Positions 13,230-13,668 of a stretch of 13,668 bases of DNA are shown here, piece by piece. Made by a program: the position numbers and the translations under genes. The notes beneath the pieces were generated by a model that did not search any database, had not been told where the DNA came from, and was given only the letters and a program-made list of their open reading frames with translations. The first letter of the stretch is position 1, and each line of letters starts with the position of its first letter. This DNA comes from an uncultured Collinsella sp. (GTDB lineage: Bacteria > Actinomycetota > Coriobacteriia > Coriobacteriales > Coriobacteriaceae), in contig CABSMV010000049.1 of assembly GCA_902478935.1 (NCBI GenBank), forward strand, positions 1 through 13,668. Direction: 5' to 3'.

Positions 13230-13668
13230 ATGGGTCTGATTCAAAAGAAGGACGAGAAGGACGAGATCGACGGCATCCAGATCATCGAGCGCGGCGAAGG
13301 CCCCGACGGTGATGAGGACGAAAAGATCGACCTGGTCGCCGGCACGTCTGCCGAACATATTGCCGCCGGCACGTCCGCCGAGGAGGAAGACGCTCGCCTG
13401 GAGGCAAAGATCGCCGCGGACGCCGCCGACGAGAACCTCATGCCCCAGGAGCAGGACGAGGACGACGACTCCGACGTGGACGACCACGCTTGTAAGCACA
13501 AGAAGACGATGATTGTCGCCTTTGTGGTCGCTATCGTGATCGCTGCCGTGGTCGGCTTCTTTATCGGCAACGGTGGTTTTGGCGGCAAGGGTGTCGGCTC
13601 GTCGACCCTGACCGAGGATCAGCTCGATTCGACCGTGGCAAGTTATAGCTACAACGGCAAGAAGAGCG
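13230..13668 (+). CDS. Single-pass membrane protein with acidic N-terminus, partial (runs off the right edge)
   Basis: Open from ATG 13230 to the window end (146 codons) without a stop. AAGGAG at 13216-13221 supports the start. Residues 1-~88 are very acidic and cytoplasmic, with a short duplicated AGTSAE segment. A transmembrane helix follows at about 93-114 (MIVAFVVAIVIAAVVGFFIG) preceded by Lys residues, so the C-terminus would be outside. After it comes a Gly/Ser linker and LTEDQLDSTVASYSYNGKK, which in my recollection resembles coriobacterial proteins annotated with SurA-N/peptidyl-prolyl isomerase folding domains. That identification is weak because the diagnostic part lies beyond the window. 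It is preceded by the terminator of the previous operon, so it probably has its own promoter. Confidence 0.7.
   Translation, partial: MGLIQKKDEKDEIDGIQIIERGEGPDGDEDEKIDLVAGTSAEHIAAGTSAEEEDARLEAKIAADAADENLMPQEQDEDDDSDVDDHACKHKKTMIVAFVVAIVIAAVVGFFIGNGGFGGKGVGSSTLTEDQLDSTVASYSYNGKKS

Overview
The window looks like chromosomal DNA of a high-GC Gram-positive bacterium of the class Coriobacteriia, most likely Collinsella or a close relative. This is an inference. It rests on GC-rich third codon positions, the tmk-holB-ricT gene order known from Gram-positive bacteria, Arg/Gly-rich protein tails and a diderm-free lipoprotein style. No rRNA, tRNA, CRISPR array, integrase or transposase gene is visible.

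Layout. A zinc-ribbon protein leaves the left edge on the minus strand (1-176). A divergent intergenic region (177-472) holds two unrelated perfect inverted repeats and a probable promoter. An overlapping operon follows: tmk (thymidylate kinase), holB (DNA polymerase III delta prime) and ricT/yaaT with a long basic tail (473-3976). A ComF-type phosphoribosyltransferase (4079-4885) has its Shine-Dalgarno inside a 15-bp hairpin. Next comes a protein with a Vsr/DUF559-like nuclease signature (4897-6006).

The stretch 6007-6739 has no convincing gene. It contains a 217-bp MITE-like element with perfect 33-bp terminal inverted repeats, two GC-rich hairpins, a strong promoter and about 320 nt of hairpin-rich sequence that may be a structured leader or small RNA. 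It leads into a lipoprotein resembling amino-acid-binding proteins (6740-7750), which ends at a good terminator. A second structured intergenic region (about 7890-8064) precedes hpf, the long ribosome hibernation factor. From its position it is a candidate raiA-motif RNA. A terminator separates hpf from a DegV/FakB fatty-acid-binding protein.

The last block (9784-13103) is probably one transcript: a beta-hydroxyacid dehydrogenase with an unusual 51-residue His/Cys-rich tail, a small two-helix membrane protein, a HEAT-repeat-like protein and an NAD-type isocitrate dehydrogenase, closed by a hairpin. A single-pass membrane protein with an acidic N-terminus starts at 13230 and runs off the right edge.

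Functionally most of the window is housekeeping: dTTP synthesis, replication clamp loading, RNA-decay control, ribosome hibernation, lipid uptake and 2-oxoglutarate supply. The points of interest are the three inverted-repeat elements, the two candidate RNAs, the metal-binding tail, the basic RicT tail and the nuclease-like gene beside comF.
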